Positions 1 to 8,995 of a stretch of DNA of 20,193 nt are shown here, in pieces; position 1 is the first letter of the stretch, and each line of letters starts with the position of its first letter. This stretch comes from Welwitschia mirabilis. Lineage: Eukaryota; Gnetophyta; Gnetopsida; Welwitschiales. The stretch covers positions 278,752,007 to 278,772,199 of the forward strand of contig JBOZIK010000001.1 of NCBI GenBank assembly GCA_051453625.1, given 5' to 3'. The position numbers and the translations under genes are program-made. The notes under the pieces were generated by a model, which saw only the letters and a list, made by a program, of their open reading frames with translations, made no database searches and had not been told where the DNA came from.

Positions 1-336
1 TATGAGTAAATCTTAAAGTTTAGTACAATATAATCATAGAGCATTAGTCACTTCAGGGATCTCTTTTTCGTTTTTTTATAGGCTAAGGTTTTTAAGATAA
101 CTATTGGAGCTTAAGATTGAAGCCCTAATCATTTGAAATGCAATCCTAGCTATTTATGTTATTGCCCTAGCTATTTAAAAATTAAATAGTGTCACTCTAA
201 TTAATGCAACATTTATATTTTGCTTTAATATTCACCAAGTCGGATGTCTTTATTTTTTAGACCGAACATTCTAGTTGTAACAGCCAATTCCTATGACAAA
301 CTGAAAAGAGTCTTGAACATTCCAAACTAGAATTCA
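1..336. other. AT-rich stretch, nothing recognised
   Basis: No open reading frame, RNA gene or transposon end is recognisable on either strand. The bases at about 239-285 (tcggatgtct, then gaccgaacat) vaguely resemble words of the tandem repeat that follows and could be a further, badly decayed copy. Confidence 0.4.
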
Positions 337-560
337 GATGTTCCTATACTTGATTTCTGTATATAGGATTAGATGTCTTGATTACACATCTCGGATTTCC
401 CCATATATTTAACTGCATACAAGGTCAAAAGTCCTAACTAACAATTGTGGAAATCCCCATAAATTTAACCGCGTATAGGGTCAAACGTTCCGACTGAAAA
501 TTATAGATGTTCCCATATAGTTAATTGCGTACAGGGTCAGACATCTTGACTAAAACATTG
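337..560. repeat. 56-bp tandem repeat, four degenerate copies
   Basis: Units begin at about 337, 393, 449 and 505, a regular spacing of 56 bases. Each unit has the same order of words: a gatgttcc or gatttcccc start, then catatatttaactgc or similar, then acagggtca, then a gacatcttgactaaaacat-like end. Units 2 to 4 resemble one another most and unit 1 is the most diverged. A partial fifth start (aatgtcctga) follows at 561. A period of 56 is not a multiple of three, so this is probably a non-coding minisatellite and not a repeated peptide. Confidence 0.75.
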
Positions 561-629
561 AATGTCCTGAAGGGCATAACTTCTGATTTGCATAATTTTT
601 GGTAATGCCACTGCCTATCATTTATCATC

Positions 630-1053
630 ATTGAAACACTGGATACAACCACAAGTTCTTTCACATACTCATCTGCCTAGAAAGAACTCCCATTACATGG
701 GTAAGATCTAGTCTAGTGTAGATCATTGCATACATGAGACGGCCAATTGAAAAAGTGTAAGAAACATCAACCATACTTCTCTTCTTTTCACTAGAAATAG
801 GGTAGTCTCCTTTTGAGAGTTTAAAGTATTATGCTAATGGAGTGAAGATAGGAGAGTAGTCAACCATCTTAAGGCTCTCCAAGACCTTACCAATATAATT
901 AGATTGACTTAGCCATAATTTTTTACTTTTCTTTTCTTATCTAATCCTCATTCAAAGGATTTATTTTTCCTGCTCAAGGTCTTTTGTGATAAACTTCTTA
1001 GCCATTTGCAATTTCAATCTATGTATCATATGTAGATCATTCTAAATAATCAA
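630..1053 (-). pseudogene. Copia RT C-terminal part and start of RNase H (host element, left half)
   Basis: Translated on the minus strand from about 1053, the sequence gives MLII, a stop, then a TKDLEQEK-like segment matching the copia region after the YVDD motif. It goes on to LSQSNYIGKVLESLKMVDYS, then FTPLA and FKLSKGDYPIS, and ends with IGRLMYAMIYTRLDLTHVMG at about 690-760. These are standard landmarks of the copia RT-RNase H connection. Stops interrupt the reading and a frameshift occurs near 650-670. Recognisable homology ends at about 630, before the RNase H catalytic core. The piece continues the RT fragment at 6101-6640, from which the inserted element separates it. Confidence 0.85.
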
Positions 1054-1058
1054 CATAT
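1054..1058. repeat. Target-site duplication, left copy (catat)
   Basis: Five bases directly before the TG of the 5' LTR. The partner after the 3' LTR is catgt at 6096-6100, one mismatch. Copia integrases normally make 5-bp duplications. On the minus strand these bases are the end of the second Asp codon plus the Met codon of the host YVDDM. Confidence 0.65.
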
Positions 1059-1418
1059 TGTAAGGATATGAAGCCAACTTAGTGTTTTAACATTGTATTT
1101 CTAAATGTTGTCCCCTTTATAATTAAACATGTTGTAAAGGAATATTATGTAAACTCCCTTTAGGCAGTTAACTAATGTAAATAAAAGATAAAAAGGAGAA
1201 AAGAATAAAGGTGGTTTTTGAGTTGGCTTAAAACTCTAATCCTATTTAAAGGGATTGTGTAGAGTATTTGTTTGTATCAGATTTAATTTTTTCTTTGCTT
1301 CATCTAAGAGATCTTTATCTATTTCCTGTGCTTTTTTTTGCAAGGGTTTCCACATTGTATTGATATTTTTACTTGATGTTGTATATGCTTTAGCATAGTT
1401 TTTCTTTCTGAATTCATA
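1059..1418 (+). repeat. 5' LTR of the plus-strand copia element
   Basis: Starts tgtaaggatatgaag and aligns without gaps to the 3' LTR start tgttgggatataaag. Shared landmarks in order include ctttataattaaacatgttg, a TATTTAAA box at about 1243-1250 (a likely promoter TATA), tctttgcttcatct and gctttagcatag. The right end is set by the host flank: similarity ends near aattcata at 1418, just before the primer-like site. The terminal CA usual for LTRs is not conserved, so this end is uncertain by a few bases. Confidence 0.85.
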
Positions 1419-1423
1419 AAAAG

Positions 1424-1435
1424 TGTCATCAAATC
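1424..1435 (+). promoter_or_regulatory. Probable primer binding site (initiator tRNA-Met type, decayed)
   Basis: The bases tgtcatcaaatc match the plant copia primer site TGGTATCAGAGC at 8 of 12 positions and lie five bases after the inferred end of the 5' LTR. Position supports the call more than the match does. Confidence 0.45.
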
Positions 1436-1799
1436 TAGGGTTTTATCTTGGTTTTGGATTTGAATCTTCTCAGTGCCTTTTTGGTTCATGTGAGCATTCA
1501 GCATGTGGGTCAAGGAGGAGATTGTTGCATATGCACTTTCTATGTCTAGCCTGATGGGTGGGTAAACATGAATATTTTGAGTTTTTAACTAAGCCATGGC
1601 TTTTGGTGTGATGGTAAAGGGCCCAACTTCTACATTATCTATATAGTTTGTGCAATCTGTACATTTGCGATGGATTAATTGTAGAATAAGGGTAGACTAA
1701 AAGAGGCTGAAAACTAGGCCAACTGGAGGGTCTTAATGAAAGATAGCCTATGCATTAAGTATTGTAATTTGGCTCCTTCAATAAAGCTAGAGGCAATCT
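1436..1799 (+). other. Leader of the plus-strand copia element, no gene seen
   Basis: Lies between the primer site and the first recognisable gag homology. It is presumably untranslated leader and the decayed gag N-terminus. No conserved motif was found on either strand. Confidence 0.5.
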
Positions 1800-2470
1800 C
1801 AAAAACTAGTTTGACACCAGATAAGTTTAATCAGAAATATCCAGATGCTACCTAAAGAGATATGAAATGATAGGTAACAAGTTGACTCGGATCTTGTGTT
1901 AGCTAAGAAATCCTGAATTCTTACAGGAAATTGATTAAAGCTAGGGTTCTTTGCAGAATGCTAAAGGAGAGGTATGATTAACCTATGGGTATGAACAAAT
2001 ATTATATCATTAATAGGATCTTTAAGATGAAGATGTAAAAAGACACCTCATTGTAGAATTACTTATGTAACATGAATTGTCTATTTGCTCAAGTGGAAGA
2101 CTTGGGAATTAATTTAGAAGAATATTTAAAGGTTTTTGAATTATTGACTTCTCTTTTATATTTATGAAAGATTGTGATGATAACCTTGACTATTGCATCC
2201 AAGAGTTTCCTTTATTATGATATAGTAATTACGAAGCTGGTAGATGCGAGAAGGAAACATAGATCCATGGATGTTGTTTTTGAAGCCTCAATGTTTAGGA
2301 AGACTTTGAATGCTAGGAGAGGCTATTCACAAGTTAGAGATGGAAAACATGGAGTAGGTCAGAGTAGATGGAAATCTACTGGTAGAGGAGCAGCTTACTG
2401 GCACTGCAAGAAGAGAGGTCACATTTGAAAGGACTATCCTATTTTAAAGACCAAAAGGAAGGAGATAAAG
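1800..2470 (+). pseudogene. Copia gag relic (UBN2-type with zinc knuckle), plus-strand element
   Basis: Gag forms the virus-like particle in which copia RNA is packaged and copied. The relic starts with a LTPDKF-like segment near 1810, the usual beginning of UBN2 gag domains. LKERYD and MNKYYIINRIFKMKM follow at about 1960-2030, then VEDLGINLEEYLKVFELLTS at 2093-2152. An open stretch from 2174 carries MITLTIASKSF and VDARRKHRSMD. The CCHC zinc knuckle at about 2389-2440 is damaged: the first Cys is Tyr, one CKKRGH core survives, a stop follows the His and the last Cys is Tyr. At least four stops lie in the reading path. Confidence 0.8.
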
Positions 2471-3047
2471 TTGGAGTCTAAAGAAGCTGAGGTTGCTTTG
2501 AATAGTGAAGCAACTATTGTTCTAATTGCTATTGATGCTGTAGTTAATTTTTTTAGATATACTACTCCTGATATCTGGATTGTTGATTCTAGAGCTTCCT
2601 TTTACATATTTCCTTTTAGAGGATATTTCTCTAAATACAAATTAGTTGTTGGGTAGTAGATTTATCTAGGGGATGATAGAGTTTATAGTATTGATGGAGT
2701 TAGTGCTATGATCCTAGAATAAGATGGAGGCTAGAGACTCATGTTGAGAAATGTATGTCATGTTTCCAACTTGGCTACGAATCTAATTTCTTTTGGCTAG
2801 CTAGATGATCTTGGTTGTAAAGTTATGCATGAAGGTGATAGATGGAAGATTAGCAAAGAAGCCATTATCATATTGCAGGGAAAGAAGGAAGGTACTTTGT
2901 CTATTCGCAAAGCAAAGGCTATTGGTGGTATTATGGTAGATGAGAGTTTTTTTATGGCATCAACGACTAGGTCATTTGAATGCTAATAGGATGAAGGTAT
3001 TATCTTTGAAATTACTTCTCCCTAATTTGTCTTCTATTTCTCTTGAC
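2471..3047 (+). pseudogene. Copia protease and pre-integrase zinc region, plus-strand element
   Basis: The aspartic protease that cleaves the Gag-Pol polyprotein is marked by IWIVDSRAS at about 2574-2598. The catalytic D-S/T-G is changed to D-S-R, which should abolish activity. Next come FPFRGYFSKYK and, after a stop at 2656, YLGDD-like and GVSAMI-like words of the protease C-terminal half. LRNVCHVSNLATNLIS follows at about 2740-2795. The pre-integrase zinc motif starts at about 2943 with FLWHQRLGHLNANRMKVLS, keeping the H-x3-H pair. The Cys pair of this HHCC unit falls in the N run that follows. Confidence 0.85.
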
Positions 3048-3209
3048 NNNNNNNNNNNNNNNNNNNNNNNNNNNNNNNNNNNNNNNNNNNNNNNNNNNNN
3101 NNNNNNNNNNNNNNNNNNNNNNNNNNNNNNNNNNNNNNNNNNNNNNNNNNNNNNNNNNNNNNNNNNNNNNNNNNNNNNNNNNNNNNNNNNNNNNNNNNNN
3201 NNNNNNNNN
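3048..3209. other. Assembly gap (162 N) in the integrase region
   Basis: The run of N hides the HHCC Cys pair and the start of the integrase core of the plus-strand element, including the first catalytic Asp. Confidence 0.95.
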
Positions 3210-4140
3210 GATAGATTCAATAGGAAGAAATAGGTTTATTTTTTGCATTCCAAAAGTTAGACTTTAAGTAAATTCAAAGAATTTAAGGCTCAGGTTGAAA
3301 ATGAGTTCAAAAGAAAAATTAAATTCTTGGTGGTTGATAATGGAGATGAATATACCTTGCACAAATTTGCTATGTTTTGTAAAAAGCAACAATTATGTAT
3401 ACATTAACTCCACTTGGTACTCCTTAGAACAGGATAGCTAAAATATATAACAAAACTGTTATGGATAGAATCATGTCCATGCTATCCTCATTGAAATGCC
3501 TAAAACTTTTTGGGAATAGGTTGTTAAAACAACTAGTACCTGATCAATAGATCATCCCATTCAACTTTAAATTCTGATGTCCCAGAATCTCTTTAGAGTG
3601 GGATCTCATTGATACTTTCACAATTGAGGATTTACAATTGTGTAGCTTATTTGCACTTGCACAGGAAAGGAAAGTTGGATGATAGAGTTAGAAAACATGC
3701 TTTCTTGGGTTATGATGATGATAGCTTTGGATACAGGCTTTGGGATCCTTTAGCTCATAAAATTATAAGGTCATGTGATGTTGAGTTTGTTGAAAACATG
3801 ATGTTTTTTAGGGCATAGGAGAGAAATCAGAGTATGATTCTTGCACCTAGTAAATATCTATAATAGTTGAGAATGATCACATCAATGAGGAAATTTAGCA
3901 ATAGATAGAGAGGTTAAGTTCAAGCTTTGATAAGTTTGGATTAGATGTTGGATCTAACTGGAATTATAAAAACATTAGAGAAAGTTTTGATGATGAAGCA
4001 ACAAACTATCAATCTAGGGTCAGAAGATCAACTAAAGTAACTAGACCACTATAATGATATTCTCCATTTTTCATCATGTTTTGTATAGTAACAATGAAGA
4101 TCTAAAACTGGTGTAAAAGCCTTCTCTTCACCTGAGTTTA
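3210..4140 (+). pseudogene. Copia integrase relic, plus-strand element
   Basis: Integrase inserts the cDNA into the target. The text after the gap opens with DRFNRKK, the DDFSRK-like strand next to the first catalytic Asp. FKAQVENEFKRKIKFLVVDN and then GDEY at about 3332-3352 carry the second catalytic Asp (DNG-x-EY). Lower-quality PLGTP and MPKTFWE words follow. An open segment (3609-3818) holds the copia C-terminal signature: CVAYLHLHRKGKLDDR, then FLGYDDDSFGYRLWDP and IIRSCDVEF. The third catalytic Glu region (about 3400-3470) is frame-shifted. Around 4010-4070 the words VRRSTKVTRPL resemble the Arg-rich linker that precedes RT. Confidence 0.85.
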
Positions 4141-4860
4141 AGAAGTGGAAACTGCAATGGATGAATAGATTAAGTCCCTAGAGATGAACAAAAGATGAGA
4201 TTTAATACCCTTGCCAAAATGAAAAAAGGCTTTGAAAATTTAGATGGGTCTATGTTCTGAAATCTGAGGCTAATGGTTTTAAACATTATAAAGCAAAGTT
4301 GGTTGTTAAAGGATTTAATCAAAGACTTGGTATTGGTTTTACTAAGATTTTCACTCTAGTTGGTAAGCACAGTTCTATATTTATTTTGTTGTCATTACTT
4401 ACCAATATTGATTTAGATTTAGATCCAACTAGATATAAGAACTATTTTTCTTCATGATGATTTGAAAGAAGAGTACTATATGCAGGTACTAAAGGGGTTA
4501 GACATTGAAAAGAAAAATGTTATGTATAGGTTAAAAAATCTCTTTATGGCCTAAAAAAGGAACCTTGGCAATGGTAAAGGGAGTTTGATGACTTCATGCA
4601 AAAATAGAAATATTCCAAATCTAATTATGATCATTGTATCTAATTGAACATTGGAAAATTAGGAAAGCTTATTATCCTAATGCTTTATGTTGATGGCATG
4701 CTTTTGATTGGAAATGATAAGAGGGAGATGAAATGCTTGAAGGATGAAATGTCTAGATTCTTTACAACTAGGGATCTTAGGGCTACTAGGGAAACCATTA
4801 GCATGAGGATTAGTAAAGACATGTCTAATAGGTAGCTGTGGCTTAGTTAAGCAAAATATG
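4141..4860 (+). pseudogene. Copia reverse transcriptase relic, plus-strand element
   Basis: RT copies element RNA into cDNA inside the particle. AMDE (about 4154), then IKSLEMNK and IPLPK mark the start. FKHYKAKLVVKGFNQRLGIG at about 4275-4335 is the finger-palm region, and SLYGLKKEPWQW at about 4540-4575 is the conserved LYGLKQAPR-W site. The catalytic motif at 4686-4700 reads YVDGM; YVDD is the active form, so the second metal-binding Asp is lost. An open segment 4644-4835 continues to MKCLKDEMSRFFTTRDL. Several stops and at least two frameshifts lie upstream. Confidence 0.87.
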
Positions 4861-5643
4861 TAAGGAAAGTTCTGAAATACTTTAGCGTGATTGATTGCAA
4901 GTCTGTTTGTACTTCTCTTGGTTCACAATTTTAGTTGTCTCTTAGGAATAGTTTGAGTTCAGATAAGAAAAATGTTGTGATGGAAAGTGGTTCTTATACA
5001 TCTGCAATTGATAAGTTGATGTATGCTATGACCTACAGAAGGCCAGATATCACTTATGCAGTGGGAGTTGTCTCACATTTTATGAGTAATCTAGTCTGGA
5101 GTACTAGAAGGTTTTCAAGTGGGTCTTTAGATATTTAAGAGGTACATAGGATTTGTGCTTGTATTTTGAAGGTGCTTATTTACACCTGATGGTTTACATG
5201 GATTCAAATTTTGCTAGTTGTAGAGATAGCAGAAGGAAGACTTCACAATATGTTTTTAGTTTGGGTGGTGCTATAGTAAGTTGAAGGTCATGTTTGTAGG
5301 CTGATGTGGTATTCTCAACTACAAAGATAGAATATGTGGCATTAACTACAGTTACAAATGAGTCAATATGGCTACATGATTTTCTTGGCTGGCTTGGCTT
5401 GAAACTATCCAAGCTTGTGCTATTTTGTGATAGTCAAAGTGCCATACAGTTTAGCAAGAATCTAGCATATCATGCACGAACCAAGCACATTGATGTCCAG
5501 TATCACTTTGTTAGGAGAATAATAAAGAGAGGAGTGTTAGAGCTATGGGAGATTCATATGAAGAATAACCTTGCTTATTTCTTTATGAAGGTTGTGGATG
5601 AGTTAAAGCAGAGGACCTATTGTAATAGACTTGGCTTAGGTTA
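4861..5643 (+). pseudogene. Copia RNase H relic, plus-strand element
   Basis: RNase H removes RNA from the RNA-DNA hybrid during reverse transcription. KYVRKVLKYF at about 4855 opens the connection. IDKLMYAMTYRRPDITYAVG occurs at about 5009-5068. The core is split by frameshifts around 5100-5290 and resumes in an open segment from 5306: FSTTKIEYVALTTVTNESIW, then LVLFCDSQSAIQFSKN (catalytic Asp in CDSQ) and HARTKHIDVQYHFV at about 5470-5511. It ends with VLELWEIHMKNNLAYFFMKV, matching the usual I-T-x-ENxADxLTK C-terminus. This is the best preserved domain of the element. Confidence 0.9.
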
Positions 5644-5720
5644 ATGATAGAGCTGAAAGCAAGCATCTCTTTGGAAGCGTTTGGAGTAGAATTAAAGGTC
5701 TTGGGGGCTAATAATTTTGT

Positions 5721-5735
5721 TTTTAGGTGGAATAA
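5721..5735 (+). promoter_or_regulatory. Polypurine tract of the plus-strand copia element
   Basis: The bases ttttaggtggaataa end directly before the TG of the 3' LTR. Plant copia elements typically carry a GTGGGAGA-like purine run here, the primer for plus-strand DNA. The aggtggaa core fits that pattern with some decay. Confidence 0.6.
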
Positions 5736-6095
5736 TGTTGGGATATAAAGCTAAGTTAGTGTTTTAATGTTATATTTCTAAACTTTATCTCCTTTATAAT
5801 TAAACATGTTGTAAAAGGAAGCTATGTAAATTCCTTTTAGGTATTTAACTAATGTACAAAGGGGAAAAGACAGAATGTGGTCTTTAAATTAGCCTAAAAC
5901 CCCCATCCTATTTCAAGGGGTTGTGTAGAGGGTTTATTTATACTAGATTTGATTCTTTCTTTGCTTCACCTAAAAGAGCTCTACCTATTTTCTATGGTTT
6001 TTTCTACAAGGATTTCCATATTAAATCTTGGTGTTGATATTTTTGCTTCTTGTTTTGGATGCTTTAGCATAGTTTTTCTTTCTAAATCTGTGATA
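5736..6095 (+). repeat. 3' LTR of the plus-strand copia element
   Basis: Direct repeat of 1059-1418. It begins tgttgggatataaag, the usual TGTTGG start of plant copia LTRs. The TATTTAAA box of the 5' LTR is here TATTTCAA. The right end is placed where the host RT reading resumes after the 5-bp target copy. The last bases read gata, so the terminal CA may have mutated, or the true end may be two bases further right. Confidence 0.85.
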
Positions 6096-6100
6096 CATGT
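6096..6100. repeat. Target-site duplication, right copy (catgt)
   Basis: Differs from catat at 1054-1058 by one transition. On the minus strand it still completes the codons for Asp and Met after Tyr-Val-Asp, so the host motif reads on unbroken to the insertion edge. Confidence 0.6.
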
Positions 6101-6640
6101 CATCCACATATAATAAAAGAACGGTAATCTTACAAGTGGTTTTCATCAATTGAATGCAATGATCTACGTTGAACCTTTCATATTTTTGCTCCATCATTAA
6201 GATATCAAATTTTTTAAACCATGGCTTCAGTGCCTATTTAACCCATATAAANNNNNNNNNNNNNNNNNNNNNNNNNNNNNNNNNNNNNNNNNNNNNNNNN
6301 NNNNNNNNNNNNNNNNNNNNNNNNNNNNNTATTTAATTGTTCAAATTCTAAATCCATGCAAGCCACCATAGCCAAAATGATATGAATGGAGGTATGTTTA
6401 ACAACAGGAGAGAAAATTTCATTAAAATTAATATCTTTCTATTGTGTAAAGCCCTCTACTAACATTTTGGCCTTGTAATGTTTTGATCCATTAGCTTCTT
6501 ATTTTAACATGTAAATCCACCTGTTTTTAAATGCCCTCTTTCCAAGTGGCAAAGGTACTAACTTTTAAGTGTAGTTCCGCTCAAAAGATTTCATTTCGTC
6601 ATTCATAATCTCCATCCATTTACTAGCATCAAGACTAGAA
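6101..6640 (-). pseudogene. Copia RT N-terminal and palm part (host element, right half)
   Basis: Read on the minus strand from about 6640: SKWMEIMNDEMKSFERN, then LVPLPLGKRAFKNRWIYMLK, NGSKHYKAKMLVEGFTQ, FNEIFSPVVKHTSIHI and LAMVACMDLEFEQL. These are the copia RT fingers and palm up to the first catalytic Asp region, which falls in or near the N run 6252-6329. After the gap come a FIWVK (LYGLK-like) segment with a stop and WFKKFDILMMEQKYERFNVD. ITVLLLYVDDM then sits right at the plus-strand LTR edge, so the catalytic motif survives intact at the break. The remainder of the RT lies at 630-1053. Confidence 0.88.
6252..6329. other. Assembly gap (78 N) inside the host RT
   Basis: Hides the part of the minus-strand RT between the EQL segment and the LYGLK-like site. 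Confidence 0.95.
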
Positions 6641-7728
6641 ATTGCTCTTCATACGACTTTGATTCTTTTGCATCTTTGTAAATAATATAATACAATAATG
6701 TAAAATACCTCAAAGGTGGTTTTTTAGGCCTAGGAAAACATCTAATCCAATGACCCAGAGTTTGAAAGTTCTCTACTTTCTATTTAGATTTAGGTCCAAT
6801 TTTAGGAATACTCTTTTGTTCTACTTCTTCCTATTCCTCCTCATAGGAGCTACTTTAAGATTTATCTTCAATCAGGCCATGATCTCTAATCTAATCTAGA
6901 TTATTGATGGACTTCATAACAATGCCTGGATCAGACATTCCCTCATTTTGGGTCCTTTCCTATGATTTAAAAAACATTATGTCTTCATTAAAAATCACAT
7001 CACAAGATCCAATTACCTTCTTTTCCATAGGACCCCATAACTTATAACCACGCTTATCACCATTACAACCTAGAAACATGCATTTTTTTGCTCTTTATCT
7101 AAGCTTGGAAGCACTCTATTGATAAATATAGGTGTCACATCTAGTCATCCCTAGGTGAGAGTGAAAAAAAAAACTCCCACTTCACCGACATTTTGGTCCT
7201 TGTCCATCAAGTCTATGATGTGGATAGTTTTTAAGTAAGTATACAACTATGTTTGCAAATTCAGTTCAAAACTATTTGGACAAATCACAATGTGTGAGAA
7301 CAACTCTTAATCCTTCCAAGATGGTCCTACTCTATTTTTTGGCAACTTTATTTTTTTATTGAGTTTTAGGCATTGTTTCATGATGAATGATTCTAGCTTC
7401 CCTTTAAAAGTTCTCAAACTTCTTAGAAGTAAATTCATCTCCATTATCTATTAACAATTCTTTAATTTTACAACTAGTTTGATTTCCAAGTTTGGTGTTA
7501 AACATTCTTAATTCCTAAAAAAGCTTTATCTTTTAACTTTAATGTATACAACAACAACTTTCTATAAAAGTCATCCATAATAATAATAAAATATAAATCA
7601 CCTCTTAGTGAGGTATATATAATGGGGCTAACTAAATCAGAATAAATTACTTCTAATTTGTATTATTTTAAACACCTACTATTTCTTCTAAAATTTACTC
7701 TCATCTTTACCAGTCACATAATTTGAAC
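6641..7728 (-). pseudogene. Copia integrase relic (host element)
   Basis: Minus-strand reading from 7728: YVTGK (second half of the zinc-binding Cys region), then IYSDLVSPII (HSDLxGP-like) and YFIIIMDDFYRK at about 7550-7640 with the first catalytic Asp. CKIKELLIDNGDEFTSKKFE at about 7420-7480 has the second Asp in DNGxEF. Then come ETMPKTQ, a SRTILEGLRVVLTH stretch with stops (the NRTILEMVRSML helix), and ACFLGCNGDKRGYKLWGPM with VIGSCDVIFNEDIMFFKS at about 6965-7085. The rest, to 6641, is the variable linker before RT with little conservation. At least five stops are present. Its N-terminal zinc half lies beyond the hAT-like insertion. Confidence 0.85.
7721..7728. repeat. 8-bp target-site duplication, left copy (atttgaac)
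   Basis: Identical to 8703-8710 on the far side of the inserted element. Eight-base duplications are typical of hAT-superfamily transposons. Confidence 0.8.
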
Positions 7729-7968
7729 TAGTGATTAAAAAGGAAGTGATTAGTAGCCTTATGGACGACTAGTAGCCTCAACTTAATGAAGCTGACTTTT
7801 TTTGAGTCTTACCAACTTTTTTTGTCAATTAAAAGATGACTAGTAGCTAACTTTTTTTAATGACTTTTGCCACCTTTTTGGTGACTTTCTGCCAAAAATA
7901 TTCTTAAAAATGTCTTCAAACTTTCAAATTTTTTTTTAATTCTTTATCTTTATCATGAAATATAAATC

Positions 7969-8052
7969 TAATTAGCATGGTATTTATTACTTTATATGAT
8001 AAAAATTAAATTATAAATTTTATTAATGTATAGTAGGTTATCATGCTAATTA
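7969..8052. repeat. Inverted repeat inside the hAT-like element
   Basis: The 11-base arms taattagcatg (7969-7979) and catgctaatta (8042-8052) are perfect complements separated by 62 AT-rich bases. It could form a hairpin. In such AT-rich DNA it may be chance or a remnant of the element's internal structure. Confidence 0.45.
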
Positions 8053-8485
8053 ATTCATTAATTTATATTGATTTATTAGAAATTATTTATGTAACATGAT
8101 CTTCATAAATATTGCAAACTTCATATCAAATAAAAGATGAGGTATCCTCCAAGAAAAAAATAACATCAAGTCTCTTAATTGGCATAAAATTCTCATTCAA
8201 GAAATGAATTTATACACAATTCCTAGATCTAATTCAACTCTACATAGTAGTTTATAAGAATAAGACTTGAATCTAATTGAATTTGCATTGTTAAAAAAAA
8301 TCCTAGATCTACATGATAGATACAAATTGGAAATTTTGAGTTTGATCTTATTCAAACGTATTATGATACTCTGATTTATATGTTTTAGTAAAATATTGAA
8401 TTTAGTTTAGGGTTTTTGGAGAAAATACTCTTTTTTAATCTTATACTTCTATCATTGTTCTTTAAAAAAAAATTTTAATGTTGGA

Positions 8486-8497
8486 NNNNNNNNNNNN
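8486..8497. other. Assembly gap (12 N)
   Basis: Short N run within the hAT-like element. Confidence 0.95.
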
Positions 8498-8702
8498 AAG
8501 AAGCATTTCACATCTTTTAATCATATTATTCTAGTGTACAATGTATTCTAATGATGTTTATAGTTGTTAAAGTTATCATATTTAAAAAATATGGTTTTTA
8601 GTTTTATTTCATTACTAACTTCTTTAGCTAAAATTTTGCCCACTAGTCTCTGACTCAATGACACAACTTACATTTTTGAGATTGCCAACTTTTTAAACAT
8701 TG

Positions 8703-8710
8703 ATTTGAAC
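8703..8710. repeat. 8-bp target-site duplication, right copy (atttgaac)
   Basis: Perfect copy of 7721-7728. On the minus strand these bases belong to the Cys-Ser-Asn codons of the integrase zinc region of the host copia. Confidence 0.8.
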
Positions 8711-8995
8711 ATAAATTAAAAGAGAGTGAAAAGTTGGATAAGAAAACCCTATAAATAAGTACATGGAGACCTTTATCACTTAGATGACAAAGACACTAAT
8801 GCTAAGTACTTGCTACAACTTCTTCATTGGTAATACAAGCTATACTAACAGGATTAGTAAAATATAAAACATCCTTAATACCTTCTTTACTCTCACAGGC
8901 AATCACCAATGCTTCTTTGCTTATTTTCTAGGATTTGCTATTAAATGTGGTTATAAAACCACTGTCATAAATCTAACTAGTTGAGAACAGATTCT
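8703..8995 (-). pseudogene. Copia pre-integrase zinc region (host element)
   Basis: Minus-strand reading from about 8990 gives words of the protease-integrase linker, then FYILLIL or, in the adjacent frame, NPVSIACITNEEVV at about 8815-8860. HLSDKGLHVL at about 8760-8790 is the second half of the LGHxSxKG zinc-motif helix; the LWHxRLGH start has lost its frame. NLCSN follows at the insertion edge with the first Cys of the CxxC pair. The reading continues in the same frame at 7728-7720 as YVTGK when one target copy is dropped. Confidence 0.75.

Larger units (their letters stand above)
1059..6095 (+). mobile_element. Plus-strand Ty1/copia retrotransposon with both LTRs, nested in the host RT gene
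   Basis: Two direct repeats of 360 bp (1059-1418 and 5736-6095) flank relics of gag, protease, integrase, RT and RNase H in copia order on the plus strand. Total length, about 5.0 kb, is normal for plant copia elements. A primer-site-like sequence follows the 5' LTR and a purine-rich run precedes the 3' LTR. The flanks outside the LTRs are the two halves of the minus-strand copia RT gene. LTR mismatches run at roughly one base in six to seven over the first 80 positions by eye, which marks an old insertion. Many stops, frameshifts and a YVDG in place of YVDD show it is non-autonomous now. Confidence 0.92.
7729..8702. mobile_element. hAT-like non-autonomous DNA transposon (974 bp)
   Basis: Bounded by a perfect 8-bp duplication. 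Terminal inverted repeats are imperfect: left tagtgattaaaaag (7729-7742) and the complement of the right end caatgtttaaaaag (8702-8689), 11 of 14 matching. The second, fourth and fifth bases (A, T, G) agree with TA/CAxTG ends known for hAT elements. Subterminal gactagtagc-like words recur on the left (7748, 7767, 7838) with an inverted gactagt on the right (8642-8648); (g/c)(c/t)(c/t)aacttttt words occur near both ends. Such subterminal clusters are typical transposase binding arrays. The interior is very AT-rich and no transposase coding was found, so it needs a transposase in trans. Twelve N lie inside. Confidence 0.78.

Noticed and set aside
7111-7180. Run of A inside the host integrase as a possible poly(A) tail of a retrocopy
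   Set aside because: Integrase words continue on both sides in the expected order, so it is a simple A-rich expansion and not an insertion end.
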